Of a stretch of DNA of 64,000 nt, positions 52,183-63,904 are shown in pieces. The notes below the pieces were generated by a model that saw nothing but the letters and a program-made list of their open reading frames with translations, had not been told where the DNA came from and did not search any database. Every line of letters begins with the position of its first letter. Position 1 is the stretch's first letter. The stretch is from Piscinibacter sp. Its GTDB lineage: Bacteria > Pseudomonadota > Gammaproteobacteria > Burkholderiales > Burkholderiaceae_C. The stretch is from contig JAHBZL010000009.1 of assembly GCA_019635485.1 (NCBI GenBank), positions 1 to 64,000 of the forward strand, written 5' to 3'. The translations under genes were made by a program, and so were the position numbers.

Positions 52183-53454
52183 TCAGGCGGGCCGGCGCTG
52201 CATCGCGGCGAGCCGCTCGGAAGCCGGCGGGTGCGAATAGTAGAAGCGCACGTACACGGGGTCGGGTGTCAGGGTCGCCGCATTGTCCTCGTGCAGCTTC
52301 AGAAGCGCGGCGGCCAGGTCGGCGCCGCTGGCCTGCTGGCAGGCATAGGCATCGGCCTGGAACTCGTGGCGGCGCGACAGCTGCGCGAACAGCGGCGAGA
52401 CGAAGAACACGAACACCGGCGCGACCAGCAGGAACAGCAGCAGCGCCAGCGCGTCGTTGGCCGCGCCGACCGACGGCTGCACGCCCAGCCCGGTGTAGAA
52501 CCAGGTCTGCGTCGACAGCCAGCCCAGCAGCGCGAAGCCGGCCAGACTCAGCCCGAACATCGCGACCACGCGCTTGATGACGTGCCGGTGCTTGAAATGC
52601 CCCAGCTCATGGGCGAGCACCGCCTCCACCTCGCCGGGCGACAGCTTGGACAGCAGCGTGTCGAAGAACACCACCCGCTTGGCGGCGCCGAAGCCGGTGA
52701 AGTAGGCATTGGCGTGCGCCGAGCGGCGGCTGCCGTCCATCACGAACAGGCCGCGCGCCGTGAAGCCGCAGCGGGCCATCAGCGCCTGCACGCGCGACTT
52801 CAGCGACTCGTCGGCGAGCGGCTCGAACTTGTTGAACAGCGGTGCGATCAGCGTCGGGTACAGCACCAGCATCAGCAGGTTGAAGCCCATCCAGACGCCC
52901 CAGGCCCACAGCCACCAGGTGCTGCCGGCCGCCCCCATGATCCACAGGATCAGCGCGGCCACCGGCAGCCCGATCAGCGCACCGACGAACAGGCTCTTCA
53001 GCAGGTCGACGAGGTAGAGCCGCCAGGTCATCCGGTTGAAGCCGAAGCGCTGCTCGATGCGGAAGGTGCTGTACAGCTCCAGCGGCAGGTCCAGCAGCCC
53101 GCCGATCAGCGCGAAGGCCGCCAGCAGCGCGAGCTGGTAGCCGAGATCGCCCCAGCGCGGCTGCAGCGTGTCGCGCAGCGCGCTGTTCAGCAGGTCGAGC
53201 CCGCCGAGCAATGTCCAGCCGACGAGCACCGCGGCGCCGAAGGCGGTCGTGAACAGGCCGAAGCGCCCCTTGGCCAGCGTGTAGTCGGCCGCCTTCTGGT
53301 GCGCGGCGACGGAGACCGAGCCGACGAACGGCGCGGGCACCGCGTCGCGGTGGGCGGCCACGTGGCGCATCTGCCGGGTCGCCAGCCAGTATTTCACCGC
53401 CAGCGAGGCGAGCAGCACGGCGGCGAACAGCAGGGTCAGGATCATGGCGTGCAT
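52183..53454 (-). CDS. M48 family metallopeptidase (Ste24/CAAX prenyl protease-like)
   Basis: A 423-residue inner-membrane zinc protease. There are about seven hydrophobic segments. The zinc motif [20 protein letters not shown] lies at about residue 282, and the third ligand in [14 protein letters not shown]. The fragment [28 protein letters not shown] is the Ste24 subfamily signature. These proteases cut membrane or misfolded proteins; bacterial substrates are largely undefined. The start is the ATG at 53454 ([10 protein letters not shown]); the frame remains open further upstream to 53496. It is divergent from orn. Confidence 0.92.
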   Translation of the reverse strand: MHAMILTLLFAAVLLASLAVKYWLATRQMRHVAAHRDAVPAPFVGSVSVAAHQKAADYTLAKGRFGLFTTAFGAAVLVGWTLLGGLDLLNSALRDTLQPRWGDLGYQLALLAAFALIGGLLDLPLELYSTFRIEQRFGFNRMTWRLYLVDLLKSLFVGALIGLPVAALILWIMGAAGSTWWLWAWGVWMGFNLLMLVLYPTLIAPLFNKFEPLADESLKSRVQALMARCGFTARGLFVMDGSRRSAHANAYFTGFGAAKRVVFFDTLLSKLSPGEVEAVLAHELGHFKHRHVIKRVVAMFGLSLAGFALLGWLSTQTWFYTGLGVQPSVGAANDALALLLFLLVAPVFVFFVSPLFAQLSRRHEFQADAYACQQASGADLAAALLKLHEDNAATLTPDPVYVRFYYSHPPASERLAAMQRRPA

Positions 53455-53510
53455 GGCGCAAGTGTAGAACTGCGAGAATCGCCCGCCATGCCGCAATACC
53501 TATCAAGCCG

Positions 53511-54071
53511 ATGAGCGCTTCCCTGCTGACCCCGAGCGACCAGAACCTGGTCTGGATCGATCTCGAGATGACTGGGCTGCTGCCGGACCGCGACCGCATC
53601 ATCGAGATCGCCGTCGTCGTGACCGATGCGCAGCTGGGCTGCCGCACCGAAGGCCCGGTGTTCGCGGTCCACCAGAGCGACGCGACGCTGGACGCGATGG
53701 ACGCCTGGAACAAGGGCACGCACGGCCGCAGCGGCCTGATCGACCGGGTCAAGGCCTCGACCGTCGACGAGGCGGCTGCCCAGGCGCAGGTGATCGAGTT
53801 CCTGAAGCGCTACGTGCCTGCCGGCAAGTCGCCGATGTGCGGCAACAGCATCTGCCAGGACCGGCGCTTCCTCGCCAACTACATGCCGGACCTGGAAGCG
53901 TTCTTCCACTACCGCAACCTGGACGTCAGCACCCTGAAGGAACTGGCGCGGCGCTGGAAGCCGGCCGTGCTGGACGGCTTCAAGAAGGCGCAAGCGCACA
54001 CCGCGCTCGCCGACATCCACGAGTCGATCGACGAACTGGCCTACTACCGCGAGCACCTGCTCGCGGTCTGA
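53511..54071 (+). CDS. orn: Oligoribonuclease
   Basis: A 186-residue DEDD exonuclease that degrades short RNAs, including pGpG, to mononucleotides. [27 protein letters not shown] (first D-E), [36 protein letters not shown] and [22 protein letters not shown] carry the active-site residues and the Orn-specific C-terminus. Length is standard. Divergent from the M48 gene by 56 bp and convergent with the DUF2087 gene. Confidence 0.97.
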   Translation: MSASLLTPSDQNLVWIDLEMTGLLPDRDRIIEIAVVVTDAQLGCRTEGPVFAVHQSDATLDAMDAWNKGTHGRSGLIDRVKASTVDEAAAQAQVIEFLKRYVPAGKSPMCGNSICQDRRFLANYMPDLEAFFHYRNLDVSTLKELARRWKPAVLDGFKKAQAHTALADIHESIDELAYYREHLLAV

Positions 54072-54084
54072 GCCGTCTGACCGG

Positions 54085-54651
54085 TCAGAGGCCCGTGCGG
54101 CGCGCGCGCAGGGCACGCATCAGCGCCATCGCCTCCGGTTCGGGGCGGCGCGGCAGCTTGCGGTACTCGCTGCCGTCGCTGCGGCGGGAGAGCAGCCGGT
54201 GGTTGACCAGCTCGCGGCGCAGCGTGCAGTGGTCGCCGAAGCCATGCCAGGCGTTCAGGATCGCGTTCACTTCGGCTTCGCTGTAGCGGCGCCGCGCGTC
54301 GAAGCGCATCCACAGCCCCCACAGCATCAGTCGCTGCACGCTGAACTTGTTTGGCCAGCGCAGCAGCCGGCCATCGGCGTCGAACTGGCGCAGCGCCCGT
54401 GTGGCCGGCTCGGTCAGGGCCGGCGCGACGGTGGCCGGCGGGTCCGCGAGGCGGACGGACGGGGTTGGGCCAGGCCGTGCCTTCAGGCTCTGGTAGTTGC
54501 GGTGGCCGGCCGCACGGGCCAGCATGTTCAGCAACTCCACGTGGCCGGGCAGGCGCTGGGCCTGCGTCTGCGTCTGCTTCAGGTCGCGCGCGAGCGCCTT
54601 CGCGAAGCGGGAGATGTCCGCCGCATGCAGCGGCACGTCGGTTCGGGGCAT
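54085..54651 (-). CDS. DUF2087 domain-containing protein
   Basis: A cytoplasmic protein of about 188 residues. The C-terminal part LRQFDADGRLLRWPNKFSVQRLMLWGLWMRFDARRRYSEAEVNAILNAWHGFGDHCTLRRELVNHRLLSRRSDGSEYRKL is DUF2087, which looks like a winged-helix nucleic-acid-binding unit. The N-terminal 45 residues (ADISRFAKALARDLKQTQT; MLARAAGHRNYQSLKA) resemble a small helical domain found in other short proteins. The ATG at 54651 follows GGAAG six bases upstream; an ATG at 54678 would add nine residues. Function unknown. Convergent with orn by 13 bp. Confidence 0.8.
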   Translation of the reverse strand: MPRTDVPLHAADISRFAKALARDLKQTQTQAQRLPGHVELLNMLARAAGHRNYQSLKARPGPTPSVRLADPPATVAPALTEPATRALRQFDADGRLLRWPNKFSVQRLMLWGLWMRFDARRRYSEAEVNAILNAWHGFGDHCTLRRELVNHRLLSRRSDGSEYRKLPRRPEPEAMALMRALRARRTGL

Positions 54652-54816
54652 GAGGGTCTTCCGTCGTTCATGCGCCAACCTCGGTAACGAGGCGCCGGGG
54701 GTTGCCGACTTCCGGCCTGGCGCACACGCGGGTGACCGGGCACGAATCCAAGGGCAGGTTCAGCTCGCACGGAGTGCGCGACAACGCCTGGGTGAACTGC
54801 CGACCGTGGCGGGATT

Positions 54817-55872
54817 CTAGAGCGCCGCGATCCGCTGCGCCGCGGCCTCCAGCGCGGCGGGGCTGCCGTCCCATGCCAGTGTCAGCTGCGGCGCCTCGAA
54901 GCCGATGAAGTTGCGCTTCATCGACTGCAGATAGACCGGGTCGTAATGGCTGACGAGCAGTTCACGCACCACCTGCGCATGCCCCCCGGCCCGGGCCTCG
55001 GCCTGCCAGCGGTTGACGGTCTCGTGGCCGCGCAGCACGCGCAGGGCATCCAGTCGGGCGCAGAAGGCCGGCGTGTCCTTCACGAAGAAGTCGTAGTCCT
55101 GCAGCAGCAGTTCGACGCGCGCCTCCAGCGCCAGGTCGAGCCGGATGCAGGGCGCGGCGCGCATGCGCAGGATCAGCTGGTCAGGCACGCGCAGGTCGCC
55201 CACCTTGCGGCTCTCGCTCTCGACGATCACCGGGCGCGCCGGGTCGAAGCGCCGCAAGGCGTCCCACAGGCGCGACTCGAACTGCTTCTGGCCGGGCTGC
55301 GGCTGCCCCGGCACCAGGCCGAGCACCGAGCCGCGATGGTTGGCGAGCCGCTCGAGGTCGAGCACCTGCACGCCGAGGGTCTCCAGGCGCTGCAGCAGGC
55401 GGCTCTTGCCCGAGCCGGTGGTGCCGCAGACCACGCGCAGGTCCAGGCGCGGCGGCAGTGCCTCGAGCGCGGCGATCACCGCGCGCCGGTACTCGCGGTA
55501 GCCCCCTTCGAGCAGGTGCACCCGGAAGCCGATCTGCGCCAGCACGGTCGCCAGCGCGCCGCTGCGCTGCCCGCCGCGCCAGCAGTAGACCAGCGGCTGC
55601 CAGTCCTTGGGCTTGTCCATCGCGTCGCGCTCGATGTGCGTGGCGATGTTGCGCGCCACCAGCGCGGCACCGCGCTTGCGCGCCGCGAACGGCGAGACCT
55701 GCTTGTACTCGGTGCCGACCAGCGCGCGTTCGGCGTCGTTCAGGCTCGGCCAGTTGACCGCGCCCGGCAGCCGGTCCTCCGCGTACTCGCTCTCCGAACG
55801 CGCGTCGATGACCGCGCTGAACTCGCCAAGCCGCTGCAGCGCGTCGCCGGCGGTCACCGTGACCAGCGGCAA
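54817..55872 (-). CDS. selU: tRNA 2-selenouridine synthase
   Basis: A 351-residue enzyme (also called MnmH) that replaces sulfur by selenium in 2-thiouridine of tRNA wobble bases. An N-terminal rhodanese domain has VIDARSESEYAEDRLPGAVNWPSLND and catalytic Cys in PLVYCWRGGQRSGALA. A P-loop domain follows: LRVVCGTTGSGKSRLLQRLE. The only plausible start is a TTG at 55870-55872 (MPLVTVTAGDALQRL in family register). A GC-rich repeat lies directly upstream and may have replaced the original start and RBS. It shares the direction of glnD. selD is not in the window. Confidence 0.9.
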   Translation of the reverse strand: MPLVTVTAGDALQRLGEFSAVIDARSESEYAEDRLPGAVNWPSLNDAERALVGTEYKQVSPFAARKRGAALVARNIATHIERDAMDKPKDWQPLVYCWRGGQRSGALATVLAQIGFRVHLLEGGYREYRRAVIAALEALPPRLDLRVVCGTTGSGKSRLLQRLETLGVQVLDLERLANHRGSVLGLVPGQPQPGQKQFESRLWDALRRFDPARPVIVESESRKVGDLRVPDQLILRMRAAPCIRLDLALEARVELLLQDYDFFVKDTPAFCARLDALRVLRGHETVNRWQAEARAGGHAQVVRELLVSHYDPVYLQSMKRNFIGFEAPQLTLAWDGSPAALEAAAQRIAAL

Positions 55873-55875
55873 TTC

Positions 55876-55989
55876 AAGGCCCCCGACGCAGGCCGTGCCA
55901 AGCAGTCGCCACCGATCCGGCTCCGCCGGTCGGTCGGCGACGGCCCCCTGGGGGGGAGCGCCGCAGGCGCTTCCGGGGGGGTGTCTTGC
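55876..55989. repeat. GC-rich hairpin-rich repeat between glnD and selU
   Basis: A 114-bp spacer with several inverted segments, including CCGATCCGGC...GCCGGTCGG and GCGCCGCAGGCGC. Its G- and C-runs (GGGGGGG next to TTCC) resemble the elements in kynA and before marR, although I found no long identical string. It abuts the glnD stop and the TTG start of selU. Confidence 0.4.
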
Positions 55990-58623
55990 TCATGGCGTGA
56001 TCGCGTCCAGCAGTTCGCTCTCGATGGCCAGCTGCTTGCGGTTCTGCTGCAGCGCCGAGCCGTCGATCAGGAAGGTGTCCTCCACGCGTTCGCCCAGCGT
56101 GGTGATCTTGGCCAGCTGCAGGTTCACGTGGTGGCGCGCCAGCACGCGGGCGATCGCGTACAGCAGCCCGGAGCGGTCGCTGGTGGAGACGCTCAGCAGC
56201 CAGCGCTGGGCGCGCTCGTCGGGTCGCAGCGTGACGCGCGGCGTGATCGGGAACGAGCGGACCCGCCGCGAGAGCCGCCCGCGCCCAGGTTCCGGCAGCG
56301 GCCCGGTGGCCGCCAGCGCCTGGCCGAGCTGGGTCTCGACCAGCGAGATCAAGTCCCGGTAGTGGCCGCTGTCCTGCCCGTCGAGCTGCGGGCTGGTGAC
56401 CTGGAAGGTGTCCAGCGCATAGCCGCTGCGTGTCGTGTGCACCTTCGCGTCCAGGATGTCGAAGGCCGCACCGTCGAAATAGCCGCAGATGCGCGCGAAC
56501 AGGTCGGACCGGTCGGGCGCGTAGACCAGCACCTGCAGCCCCTCGCCGAGCGACGAGGGCCGCGCCTTGACCACCGGTTCGGTGGCCTGCACGTGGCGGA
56601 AGAGGGACCGGGCGTGCCAGGCGATGTCCGGCGCGTCGTGGCGCGCGAAGTAGCTCAGCTCCAGTGTCTTCCACAGCGGGCCCTCGGTGCCGGGCAGCAT
56701 CGAGTGCAGGTTCAGCAGGTGGCGCGCCTCCTCCTTGCGCGCCTCGATCTCGGCGTCGAGGTTCGGCTTGGCACCGCCCAGCGCACGCAGCGTCAGACGG
56801 TACAGGTCCTCCAGCAGCTTGCCCTTCCAGGCATTCCACACCTTCGGGCTGGTGCCGCGGATGTCCGCCACCGTCAGCAGGTACAGCGCGGTCAGGTAAC
56901 GCTCGCTGCCGACCTTCTTCGCGAACTCCTCGATCACCTCGGGGTCGGACAAGTCCTCCTTCTGCGCGATGCGCGACATCGTCAGGTGCGCGCGCACCAG
57001 GAACTCGATCAGCGCCGCGTCCTCGCGCTCGATGCCGTGGTCGCGGCAGAAACGCCGCACCTCGTCGCCGCCGAGCTCGGAATGGTCGCCGCCGCGGCCC
57101 TTGGCGACGTCGTGGAACAGCGCCGCCACGTACAGGATCCAGGGCTTGTCCCAGGTCAGCGCGAGCTGGGTGCAGAACGGGTACTCGTGCGCGTGCTCGG
57201 GGATGAAGAAGCGCCGCACGTTGCGCAGCACCATCAGGATGTGCTGGTCCACGGTGTAGACGTGGAACAGGTCGTGCTGCATCTGCCCGACGATGCGCCG
57301 GAACACCCACAGGTAGCGCCCCAGCACCGAGGTCTGGTTCATCAGCCGGAAGGCGTGTGTCTGGCCTTCGGGCTGCTGCAGGATCTTCATGAAGGTCGCG
57401 CGGTTCACCGGGTCGCGGCGGAACGCGGCGCCCATCAGCTCGCGGGCGTTGTAGAGCGCGCGCAGCGTGCGCGCCGACAGGCCCTTCGGGCCGACCGTGG
57501 TCTGGTAGGTCAGGAAGGTCTCGAGGATGGCGTGCGGGTCGCGCTCGTACAGGTCGTCGCTCGCGACCTCGAGCATGTTGGCGCGTTCGAGGAACTTCTC
57601 GTTGATCGGCCGCATCGGTGCGTCCTGCGAGCTCTCGACACGTTCTTCGATGTTCAGCATCAGGACCTGGTTCAGCTGCGCCACCGCCTTGGCCGCCCAG
57701 TAGTAGCGGCGCATCAGCACCTCGGAGGCACGCTGGCCGGGTGTCGACTGGTAGCCGAAGCTTTCCGCCACCGCGGTCTGAAGATCGAACACCAGCCGGT
57801 CCTCGCGCCGGCCGGCAATGGTGTGCAGCCGCGCGCGGATCAGGCGCAGCAGGCCTTCGTTGCGCTGCAGCTGCTTGACCTCGAACGGCGTGATCAACCC
57901 CTTGGCCGCGAGTTCGCCCCAGTTCTTGCCCAGGCCCGCCGCGCGCGCCACCCAGATCACCACCTGCAGGTCGCGCAGGCCGCCCGGGCTCTCCTTGCAG
58001 TTCGGCTCGAGCGAGTAGGGCGTGTCCTCGTACTTCTGGTGGCGCTGCCGCATCTCCAGCGTCTTGGCGCGCAGGAAGGCATGCGGATCCATCGCGCGTG
58101 TGTTGGCATGGCGGAAGGTCGTGAAGACCCGCCGCGAGCCGCACAGGTAGCGCGACTCGAGCAGCGCGGTCTGCACGGTCACGTCGCGTTCGGCCTCGGC
58201 GATGCACTCGTCGACGGTCCGAACGCTCGAGCCGATCTCGAGGCCGGTGTCCCAGCAGGCGGTGATGAACCCCTCGATGGCGATGCGCGTGGCCTCGGCC
58301 TCGCGCCGCATCACGCCGGCCGGCGGCAGCAGCACCAGCACGTCGATGTCCGAGTACGGAAACAGTTCGCCGCGGCCGTAGCCGCCGACGGCCAGCAGCG
58401 CGGCGCCGCCCGGCATGCCGGCGCGCGCCCAGAGCGCGTGCAGCGTCGCATCGACATGGCGCGTCAGGGCCCGGATCATCTGCGCGGCCGCCGGCGCGCT
58501 GGGGCGGGCCTTCGCGAAGCGCTCGAGCAGCTCGGCCTTGCCCTCGCGGAAGCGGGCACGCAGGTCGGCGAGCGATGCCGGCGCGGCGCCGTCCGCGCCG
58601 GGCTGGGGATCCGGGGCGCTCAT
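55990..58623 (-). CDS. glnD: [Protein-PII] uridylyltransferase / uridylyl-removing enzyme
   Basis: An 877-residue sensor of glutamine that uridylylates PII protein when nitrogen is scarce and reverses it when glutamine is high. The nucleotidyltransferase site is [23 protein letters not shown] (about residue 80). The HD domain shows [28 protein letters not shown]. Two ACT domains close the protein, [23 protein letters not shown] and [27 protein letters not shown]. The length is full. It follows map in the same direction after 58 bp. No frameshift. Confidence 0.96.
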   Translation of the reverse strand: MSAPDPQPGADGAAPASLADLRARFREGKAELLERFAKARPSAPAAAQMIRALTRHVDATLHALWARAGMPGGAALLAVGGYGRGELFPYSDIDVLVLLPPAGVMRREAEATRIAIEGFITACWDTGLEIGSSVRTVDECIAEAERDVTVQTALLESRYLCGSRRVFTTFRHANTRAMDPHAFLRAKTLEMRQRHQKYEDTPYSLEPNCKESPGGLRDLQVVIWVARAAGLGKNWGELAAKGLITPFEVKQLQRNEGLLRLIRARLHTIAGRREDRLVFDLQTAVAESFGYQSTPGQRASEVLMRRYYWAAKAVAQLNQVLMLNIEERVESSQDAPMRPINEKFLERANMLEVASDDLYERDPHAILETFLTYQTTVGPKGLSARTLRALYNARELMGAAFRRDPVNRATFMKILQQPEGQTHAFRLMNQTSVLGRYLWVFRRIVGQMQHDLFHVYTVDQHILMVLRNVRRFFIPEHAHEYPFCTQLALTWDKPWILYVAALFHDVAKGRGGDHSELGGDEVRRFCRDHGIEREDAALIEFLVRAHLTMSRIAQKEDLSDPEVIEEFAKKVGSERYLTALYLLTVADIRGTSPKVWNAWKGKLLEDLYRLTLRALGGAKPNLDAEIEARKEEARHLLNLHSMLPGTEGPLWKTLELSYFARHDAPDIAWHARSLFRHVQATEPVVKARPSSLGEGLQVLVYAPDRSDLFARICGYFDGAAFDILDAKVHTTRSGYALDTFQVTSPQLDGQDSGHYRDLISLVETQLGQALAATGPLPEPGRGRLSRRVRSFPITPRVTLRPDERAQRWLLSVSTSDRSGLLYAIARVLARHHVNLQLAKITTLGERVEDTFLIDGSALQQNRKQLAIESELLDAITP

Positions 58624-58681
58624 CGGACGGTCCTGCGCGCGGCGCGCTCCGGTGTGAGCACTGAAGAACGGCCCGGCGCGC

Positions 58682-59485
58682 TCACGCGGCGATGAACGCG
58701 GGCGTTGCCGGGCTGCCGGCCGACAGGGTCAGCACTTCGTAACCGCTGTCGGTGACAAGCACGGTGTGCTCCCACTGAGCCGACAGCGATCGGTCCTTCG
58801 TGACGATGGTCCAGCCGTCGCCCATCTCGCGGATCTCGCGCCGGCCGGCGTTGACCATCGGCTCGATCGTGAAGGTCATGCCCGGCACCAGCTCCTCGAG
58901 CGTGCCGGGCCGGCCGTAGTGCAGCACCTGCGGCTCCTCGTGGAAGCGCCGGCCGATGCCGTGGCCGCAGAACTCGCGCACGATCGAGAAGCCCTGGCTT
59001 TCCGCGAAGGTCTGGATCGCGTTGCCGATGTCGCCCAGGCGCGCGCCGGGCTTCACCTTGGCGATGCCCTTCCACATCGCGTCGTAGGTCAGCGCGCACA
59101 GGCGCTTGGCGGCGATCGAGCCTTCGCCGACGACGAACATGCGGCTGGTGTCACCGTGCCAGCCGTCCTTGATGACGGTGACGTCGATGTTGACGATGTC
59201 GCCGTTCTTCAACGGCCGGTCGTTCGGGATGCCGTGGCAGACCTGGTGGTTGATCGAGGTGCAGATCGACTTCGGGTATGGCGTGTAGCCCGGCGGCGCG
59301 TAGTTCAGCGGCGCGGGCACGCCGCCCTGCACGTTGACGATGTGGTCGTGCGCGAGCTTGTCGAGCTGGTCCGTCGTGACGCCCGGCTTCACGTGCGAGG
59401 TCAGCATGTCCAGCACCTCGGACGCCAGGCGCCCGGCGATGCGCATGCCCTCGATCTCTTCCGCGCTCTTGATCGTGATCGTCAT
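58682..59485 (-). CDS. map: Methionine aminopeptidase, type I
   Basis: A 267-residue cobalt/iron enzyme that removes the initiator Met. Metal ligands lie in [19 protein letters not shown] (two Asp), [18 protein letters not shown] (His, Glu-like) and [10 protein letters not shown] (Glu), with [24 protein letters not shown] (His) upstream. The ATG at 59485 begins [15 protein letters not shown], standard for the family. It is divergent from purL across an 87-bp gap. It precedes glnD, as often in betaproteobacteria. Confidence 0.96.
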   Translation of the reverse strand: MTITIKSAEEIEGMRIAGRLASEVLDMLTSHVKPGVTTDQLDKLAHDHIVNVQGGVPAPLNYAPPGYTPYPKSICTSINHQVCHGIPNDRPLKNGDIVNIDVTVIKDGWHGDTSRMFVVGEGSIAAKRLCALTYDAMWKGIAKVKPGARLGDIGNAIQTFAESQGFSIVREFCGHGIGRRFHEEPQVLHYGRPGTLEELVPGMTFTIEPMVNAGRREIREMGDGWTIVTKDRSLSAQWEHTVLVTDSGYEVLTLSAGSPATPAFIAA

Positions 59486-59572
59486 GGGGCGGGATTATCT
59501 CATCGGCCACGTAGAATTGCGGGTTTCCACCGGGGTGGCCCCACCCCACGCATCCCCACCGGAAGGCCCCGC

Positions 59573-62500
59573 GTGAGCCCTGCGCCCAAGCACCTGATCC
59601 ACTTCGAAGGGGGCCGCGCGCTCTCCGCCTTTCGCGCCCAGGCGCTGCTGCCCCGGCTGCAGGCCCTCGAGCCCCGCATCAGCGGCGTGCATGCGCGCCA
59701 CGTGCACTGGGTCTGGAGCGACCATCCGCTGGAGCGCGCCGAACACGACCGGCTCGCCGCGCTGCTGCGTTACGGCGACCCGTACGACGGACCGGGGGCG
59801 GGGCCGCTGATCGTCGTCGCGCCGCGCCTGGGCACGGTGTCGCCCTGGGCGTCCAAGGCGACCGACATCGCGCACAACTGCGGCCTGGCGATCCGCCGCG
59901 TCGAACGGGTGACCGAATTCCGCCTGACCCTCAAGAGCGGCCTGCTCGGCGGTGTCAAGTCGCCGGGCGATACCGCACTGCAGCAGTGCGCCGCGCTGCT
60001 GCACGACCGCATGACCGAGAGCGTGCTGGTCGCTCGCGACGAGGCTCGCCACCTGTTCGACGAGCAGCCCGGCAAGCCGATGGAGCATGTCGACGTGCTG
60101 GGCCGCGGCCGGGTGGCGCTCGAGGCGGCGAATCGCGATTTCGGCCTGGCGCTGTCGGACGACGAGATCGACTACCTCGTCGAGGCGTTCCGCGCGCTGC
60201 GCCGCAACCCGACCGACGTCGAGCTGATGATGTTCGCGCAGGCCAACTCTGAGCACTGCCGGCACAAGATCTTCAACGCGCGCTTCACGATCGACGGCCA
60301 GGACCAGGAACGCTCGATGTTCCAGATGATCCGCCACACGCACGAGCGCGCGCCGCAGCACACCGTCGTGGCCTACAGCGACAACGCGAGCGTGATGGAA
60401 GGTCATGCGGTGCAGCGCTGGCTGCCGCAGGGCTTCACCAACGCGCCGCTGTACGGGCCGCGTGCCGACACGGCGCACGTGCTGATGAAGGTGGAGACGC
60501 ACAACCACCCGACCGCGATCTCGCCGTTCCCGGGCGCCTCCACCGGCGCCGGCGGCGAGATCCGCGACGAGGGCGCCACGGGGCGCGGCTCGCGGCCGAA
60601 GGCCGGGCTGACCGGCTTCTCGGTCTCGAACCTGCACCTGCCCGGCACCGACGAGCCCTGGGAGCGCGCGCCCTACGGCCGGCCGGGCCACATCGCGAGC
60701 CCGCTGCAGATCATGCTCGACGGGCCGCTCGGCGGCGCCGCGTTCAACAACGAGTTCGGCCGGCCGAACCTGCTCGGCTACTTCCGCGTCTACGAGCAGA
60801 GCGTCGGCGAGCTGCGGCGCGGCTACCACAAGCCGATCATGATCGCCGGCGGCCTGGGGACGATCTCGGCGACGCAGACGCACAAGGTCGAGTTCCCGGC
60901 CGGCACGCTGCTCGTGCAGCTGGGCGGGCCGGGCATGCGCATCGGCATGGGCGGCGGCGCGGCCAGCTCGATGGCGGCCGGCGTCAATGCGGCGGAACTG
61001 GACTTCGATTCGGTGCAGCGCGGCAACCCGGAGATCCAGCGCCGCGCGCAGGAGGTCATCAACCACTGCTGGGCGTTGGGCGACACGAACCCGATCCTCG
61101 CGATCCACGACGTCGGCGCCGGCGGCATCAGCAATGCCTTCCCGGAACTGGTCGACGGCGCCGGCCGCGGCGCGCGCTTCGACCTGTCCCAGGTGCCGCT
61201 GGAGGAGACCGGCCTCGCGCCCAAGGAGATCTGGTGCAACGAGAGCCAGGAGCGCTACGTGATCGCGCTGCAGGCCGAGGCATTGCCGCTGTTCGAGGCG
61301 ATGTGCGCACGTGAGCGCTGCCCGTTCGCCGTGGTCGGCGTCGCGACCGAGGCGAAGCGGCTGATCCTCGAGCAGCCCGGCTCCGACGACCGGCCGATCG
61401 ACATGCCGATGGAGGTGCTGCTCGGCAAGCCGCCGCGCATGCACCGCGACGTGCAGCGTGTCGAGCGGCGGCTGCCGGCGCTGCAGCTGGACGGCGTTGC
61501 GCTCGAGCGCGTCGCGTTCGACGTGCTGCGCCACCCGACCGTGGCCAGCAAGCGCTTCCTGATCACGATCGGCGACCGCACCGTCGGCGGCCTGTCGCAC
61601 CGTGACCAGATGGTCGGCCCGTGGCAGGTGCCGGTGGCCGATTGCGCGGTGACGCTGGCCGACTATGCCGGCTTCGCCGGCGAGGCGATGAGCATGGGCG
61701 AGCGCACGCCGCTGGCCGCACTGGACGCGCCGGCCTCCGGCCGCATGGCGGTCGGCGAGGCGATCACCAACCTGCTGGCGGCACCGATCGAGCTGGCGCG
61801 GGTCAAGCTCAGCTGCAACTGGATGGCCGCCTGCGGCGAACCCGGCGAGGATGCGGCGCTGTACGACACCGTGAAGGCGGTCGGACTGGAGCTCTGCCCG
61901 GCGCTGGGCATCAGCGTGCCGGTCGGCAAGGATTCGCTGTCGATGCGCACGCGCTGGCGCGAAGGCGACGCGGCCCGGCAGGTCACCGCGCCGGTGTCGC
62001 TGATCGTCTCCGCGTTCGCGTCGCTGGCTGACGTGCGGGGCACGCTGACACCGCAGCTGCAGGGCGGCGAGACGGTGCTGATCCTGGTCGACCTGGGGCA
62101 GGGCCGCCACCGCCTGGGCGGCTCGATGCTGGCGCAGGTGCTGGGCCAGTTCGGCAGTGCCGAGGACGGCGTGCCGGACCTCGACGATCCGGCGCTGCTG
62201 AAGTGCCTGGTCGCGGCCGTCAACCGGCTGCGTGCCGATGGCCGCCTGCTGGCCTACCACGACCGCGGCGACGGCGGCCTCTGGGCCACCGTCTGCGAGA
62301 TGGCGTTTGCCGGCCACCTGGGCGTGGACCTGAACGTCGACCTGCTCGTGACCGAAGGCGACGGCATTGCCGACAGCAAGGCCGAGTACGGGGACTCGAA
62401 GAACTGGGCCGGTCAGGTCGGTGCCCGGCGCGCCGAGCTGACGCTGAAGGCGCTGTTCAACGAGGAACTCGGCGCCGTGATCCAGGTGCGTCGCGCCGAG

Positions 62501-63568
62501 CGCGATGCGGTGCTGCAGGTGCTGCGCGAGGAGGGCCTGGGCCGCCACAGCCACGTGATCGGTACGCCGAACACACGCGGCACGGTCGAGGTGTGGCGCG
62601 ACACGAAGTCGGTGTTCGCGGCGCCCGTGCGCGAGCTGCAGCAGGCCTGGGACGAGGTCAGCTGGCGCATCGCCCGCCTGCGCGACCACCCGGCCGGCGC
62701 CGATGCCGAACATGCCGCTGCCGGCGCGGCGGACGACCCGGGCCTGCACCAGCACCTGGCGTTCGACCCGGCCGAGGACGTCGCCGCGCCGTACCTGAAT
62801 CTGGCGCGGCCGCGGCTCGCGATCCTGCGCGAGCAGGGCGTCAACTCGCATGTCGAGATGAGCTATGCGATGGCGCAGGCCGGCTTCGACACCTTCGACG
62901 TGCACATGAGCGACCTGCAGGCCGGGCGCGCGCGGCTGGACCAGTTCCTCGGCTTCGTCGCCTGCGGCGGCTTCAGCTACGGCGACACGCTGGGCGCGGG
63001 CGAGGGCTGGGCGCGTTCGATCCTGTTCAACCCGGCGCTGGCCGAGCAGTTCGCCGCGTTCCTGCAGCGCCGCGAGACCTTTGCGCTGGGGGTCTGCAAC
63101 GGCTGCCAGATGATGGCCGCGCTGGCGCCGATCATCCCCGGCGCACAGGCCTGGCCGGCCTTCACGCGCAACCGCAGCGAGCAGTTCGAGGCCCGGCTGT
63201 CGCTGGTCGAAGTGCTGGACAGCCCGTCGCTGTTCTTCGCCGGCATGTCCGGCAGCCGCATCCCGATCGCGGTCGCGCACGGCGAGGGGTATGCCGACTT
63301 CTCGCAGCGCGGCGACGCGCTGGCGGTGCACGCCGCGATGCGCTTCGTCGACCACCACGGCCGCGCCACCGAGACGTACCCGTTCAACCCGAACGGCAGC
63401 CCCGGCGGCCTGACCGCTGTGACGACGCCGGATGGCCGCTTCACGGCGCTGATGCCGCACCCCGAGCGGGTGTTCCGCAATGTACAGATGAGCTGGAGCG
63501 GCGGCGACCGCAGCGCGGCCAGCCCGTGGATGCGCATGTTCCGCAATGCCCGCCGCTGGGTGGGCTGA
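59573..63568 (+). CDS. purL: Phosphoribosylformylglycinamidine synthase (single-chain)
   Basis: A 1331-residue purine-synthesis enzyme of the large type, fusing synthetase and glutaminase. Residues about 1-160 are the N-terminal linker domain; [51 protein letters not shown] and [16 protein letters not shown] are the ATP-grasp-like core. The C-terminal class-I glutaminase has [13 protein letters not shown] (nucleophile Cys) and [11 protein letters not shown] (His, Glu). The start is a GTG at 59573 with a GGAAGG box; the open frame further upstream is antisense to map. Length matches E. coli PurL (about 1295) plus a small insert around [16 protein letters not shown]. Confidence 0.96.
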   Translation: MSPAPKHLIHFEGGRALSAFRAQALLPRLQALEPRISGVHARHVHWVWSDHPLERAEHDRLAALLRYGDPYDGPGAGPLIVVAPRLGTVSPWASKATDIAHNCGLAIRRVERVTEFRLTLKSGLLGGVKSPGDTALQQCAALLHDRMTESVLVARDEARHLFDEQPGKPMEHVDVLGRGRVALEAANRDFGLALSDDEIDYLVEAFRALRRNPTDVELMMFAQANSEHCRHKIFNARFTIDGQDQERSMFQMIRHTHERAPQHTVVAYSDNASVMEGHAVQRWLPQGFTNAPLYGPRADTAHVLMKVETHNHPTAISPFPGASTGAGGEIRDEGATGRGSRPKAGLTGFSVSNLHLPGTDEPWERAPYGRPGHIASPLQIMLDGPLGGAAFNNEFGRPNLLGYFRVYEQSVGELRRGYHKPIMIAGGLGTISATQTHKVEFPAGTLLVQLGGPGMRIGMGGGAASSMAAGVNAAELDFDSVQRGNPEIQRRAQEVINHCWALGDTNPILAIHDVGAGGISNAFPELVDGAGRGARFDLSQVPLEETGLAPKEIWCNESQERYVIALQAEALPLFEAMCARERCPFAVVGVATEAKRLILEQPGSDDRPIDMPMEVLLGKPPRMHRDVQRVERRLPALQLDGVALERVAFDVLRHPTVASKRFLITIGDRTVGGLSHRDQMVGPWQVPVADCAVTLADYAGFAGEAMSMGERTPLAALDAPASGRMAVGEAITNLLAAPIELARVKLSCNWMAACGEPGEDAALYDTVKAVGLELCPALGISVPVGKDSLSMRTRWREGDAARQVTAPVSLIVSAFASLADVRGTLTPQLQGGETVLILVDLGQGRHRLGGSMLAQVLGQFGSAEDGVPDLDDPALLKCLVAAVNRLRADGRLLAYHDRGDGGLWATVCEMAFAGHLGVDLNVDLLVTEGDGIADSKAEYGDSKNWAGQVGARRAELTLKALFNEELGAVIQVRRAERDAVLQVLREEGLGRHSHVIGTPNTRGTVEVWRDTKSVFAAPVRELQQAWDEVSWRIARLRDHPAGADAEHAAAGAADDPGLHQHLAFDPAEDVAAPYLNLARPRLAILREQGVNSHVEMSYAMAQAGFDTFDVHMSDLQAGRARLDQFLGFVACGGFSYGDTLGAGEGWARSILFNPALAEQFAAFLQRRETFALGVCNGCQMMAALAPIIPGAQAWPAFTRNRSEQFEARLSLVEVLDSPSLFFAGMSGSRIPIAVAHGEGYADFSQRGDALAVHAAMRFVDHHGRATETYPFNPNGSPGGLTAVTTPDGRFTALMPHPERVFRNVQMSWSGGDRSAASPWMRMFRNARRWVG

Positions 63569-63904
63569 CGCCGCACCGGATGTGCGTGGATGCGCACGAT
63601 CCACTGGGGCCCGAGGTGTAACAAGGCAGCGAGCTTGTACTCGCGGGCGGCGGGCCGTCCTGCGTGCCGGTGAGCGGCGCCGGTTACAACACTGGCCTGT
63701 GGTTACGCATCGCATTCGGAACGCCGTACGCTGACGGGGTCCCGGTATACGAGGTTGCCAGCAATCCGTTGCCTTTCTGGTCACCTCGGCTTGCCTTCTG
63801 GCGGCGCCGTCGATCAGCCGACTGCCGGCACAACCTCCGACCGAGCCCGGATCTCCGGTTTCGGCGGTGCCGACCAACGACTTGAAGTGAGGGTGTCCAA
63901 CACC
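63569..63904. other. Intergenic region after purL
   Basis: 336 bp without a recognised gene. Base composition is lower in GC than purL. I see no tRNA fold, no CRISPR repeat and no clear factor-independent terminator. Short open frames here lack homology features. It may contain the promoter of the lipoprotein gene that begins at 63905. Confidence 0.5.

Noticed and set aside
54946..58695. Long plus-strand open frame opposite selU and glnD
   Set aside because: Low-complexity, His/Gln/Arg/Ala-rich, no domain recognised; glnD and selU on the minus strand explain the region.
59495..63877. Very long open frame on the minus strand opposite purL
   Set aside because: Amino-acid composition is Arg/Ala/Gly/His-rich with no family motifs, typical of antisense frames in about 70% GC DNA; the plus strand encodes an unmistakable PurL.
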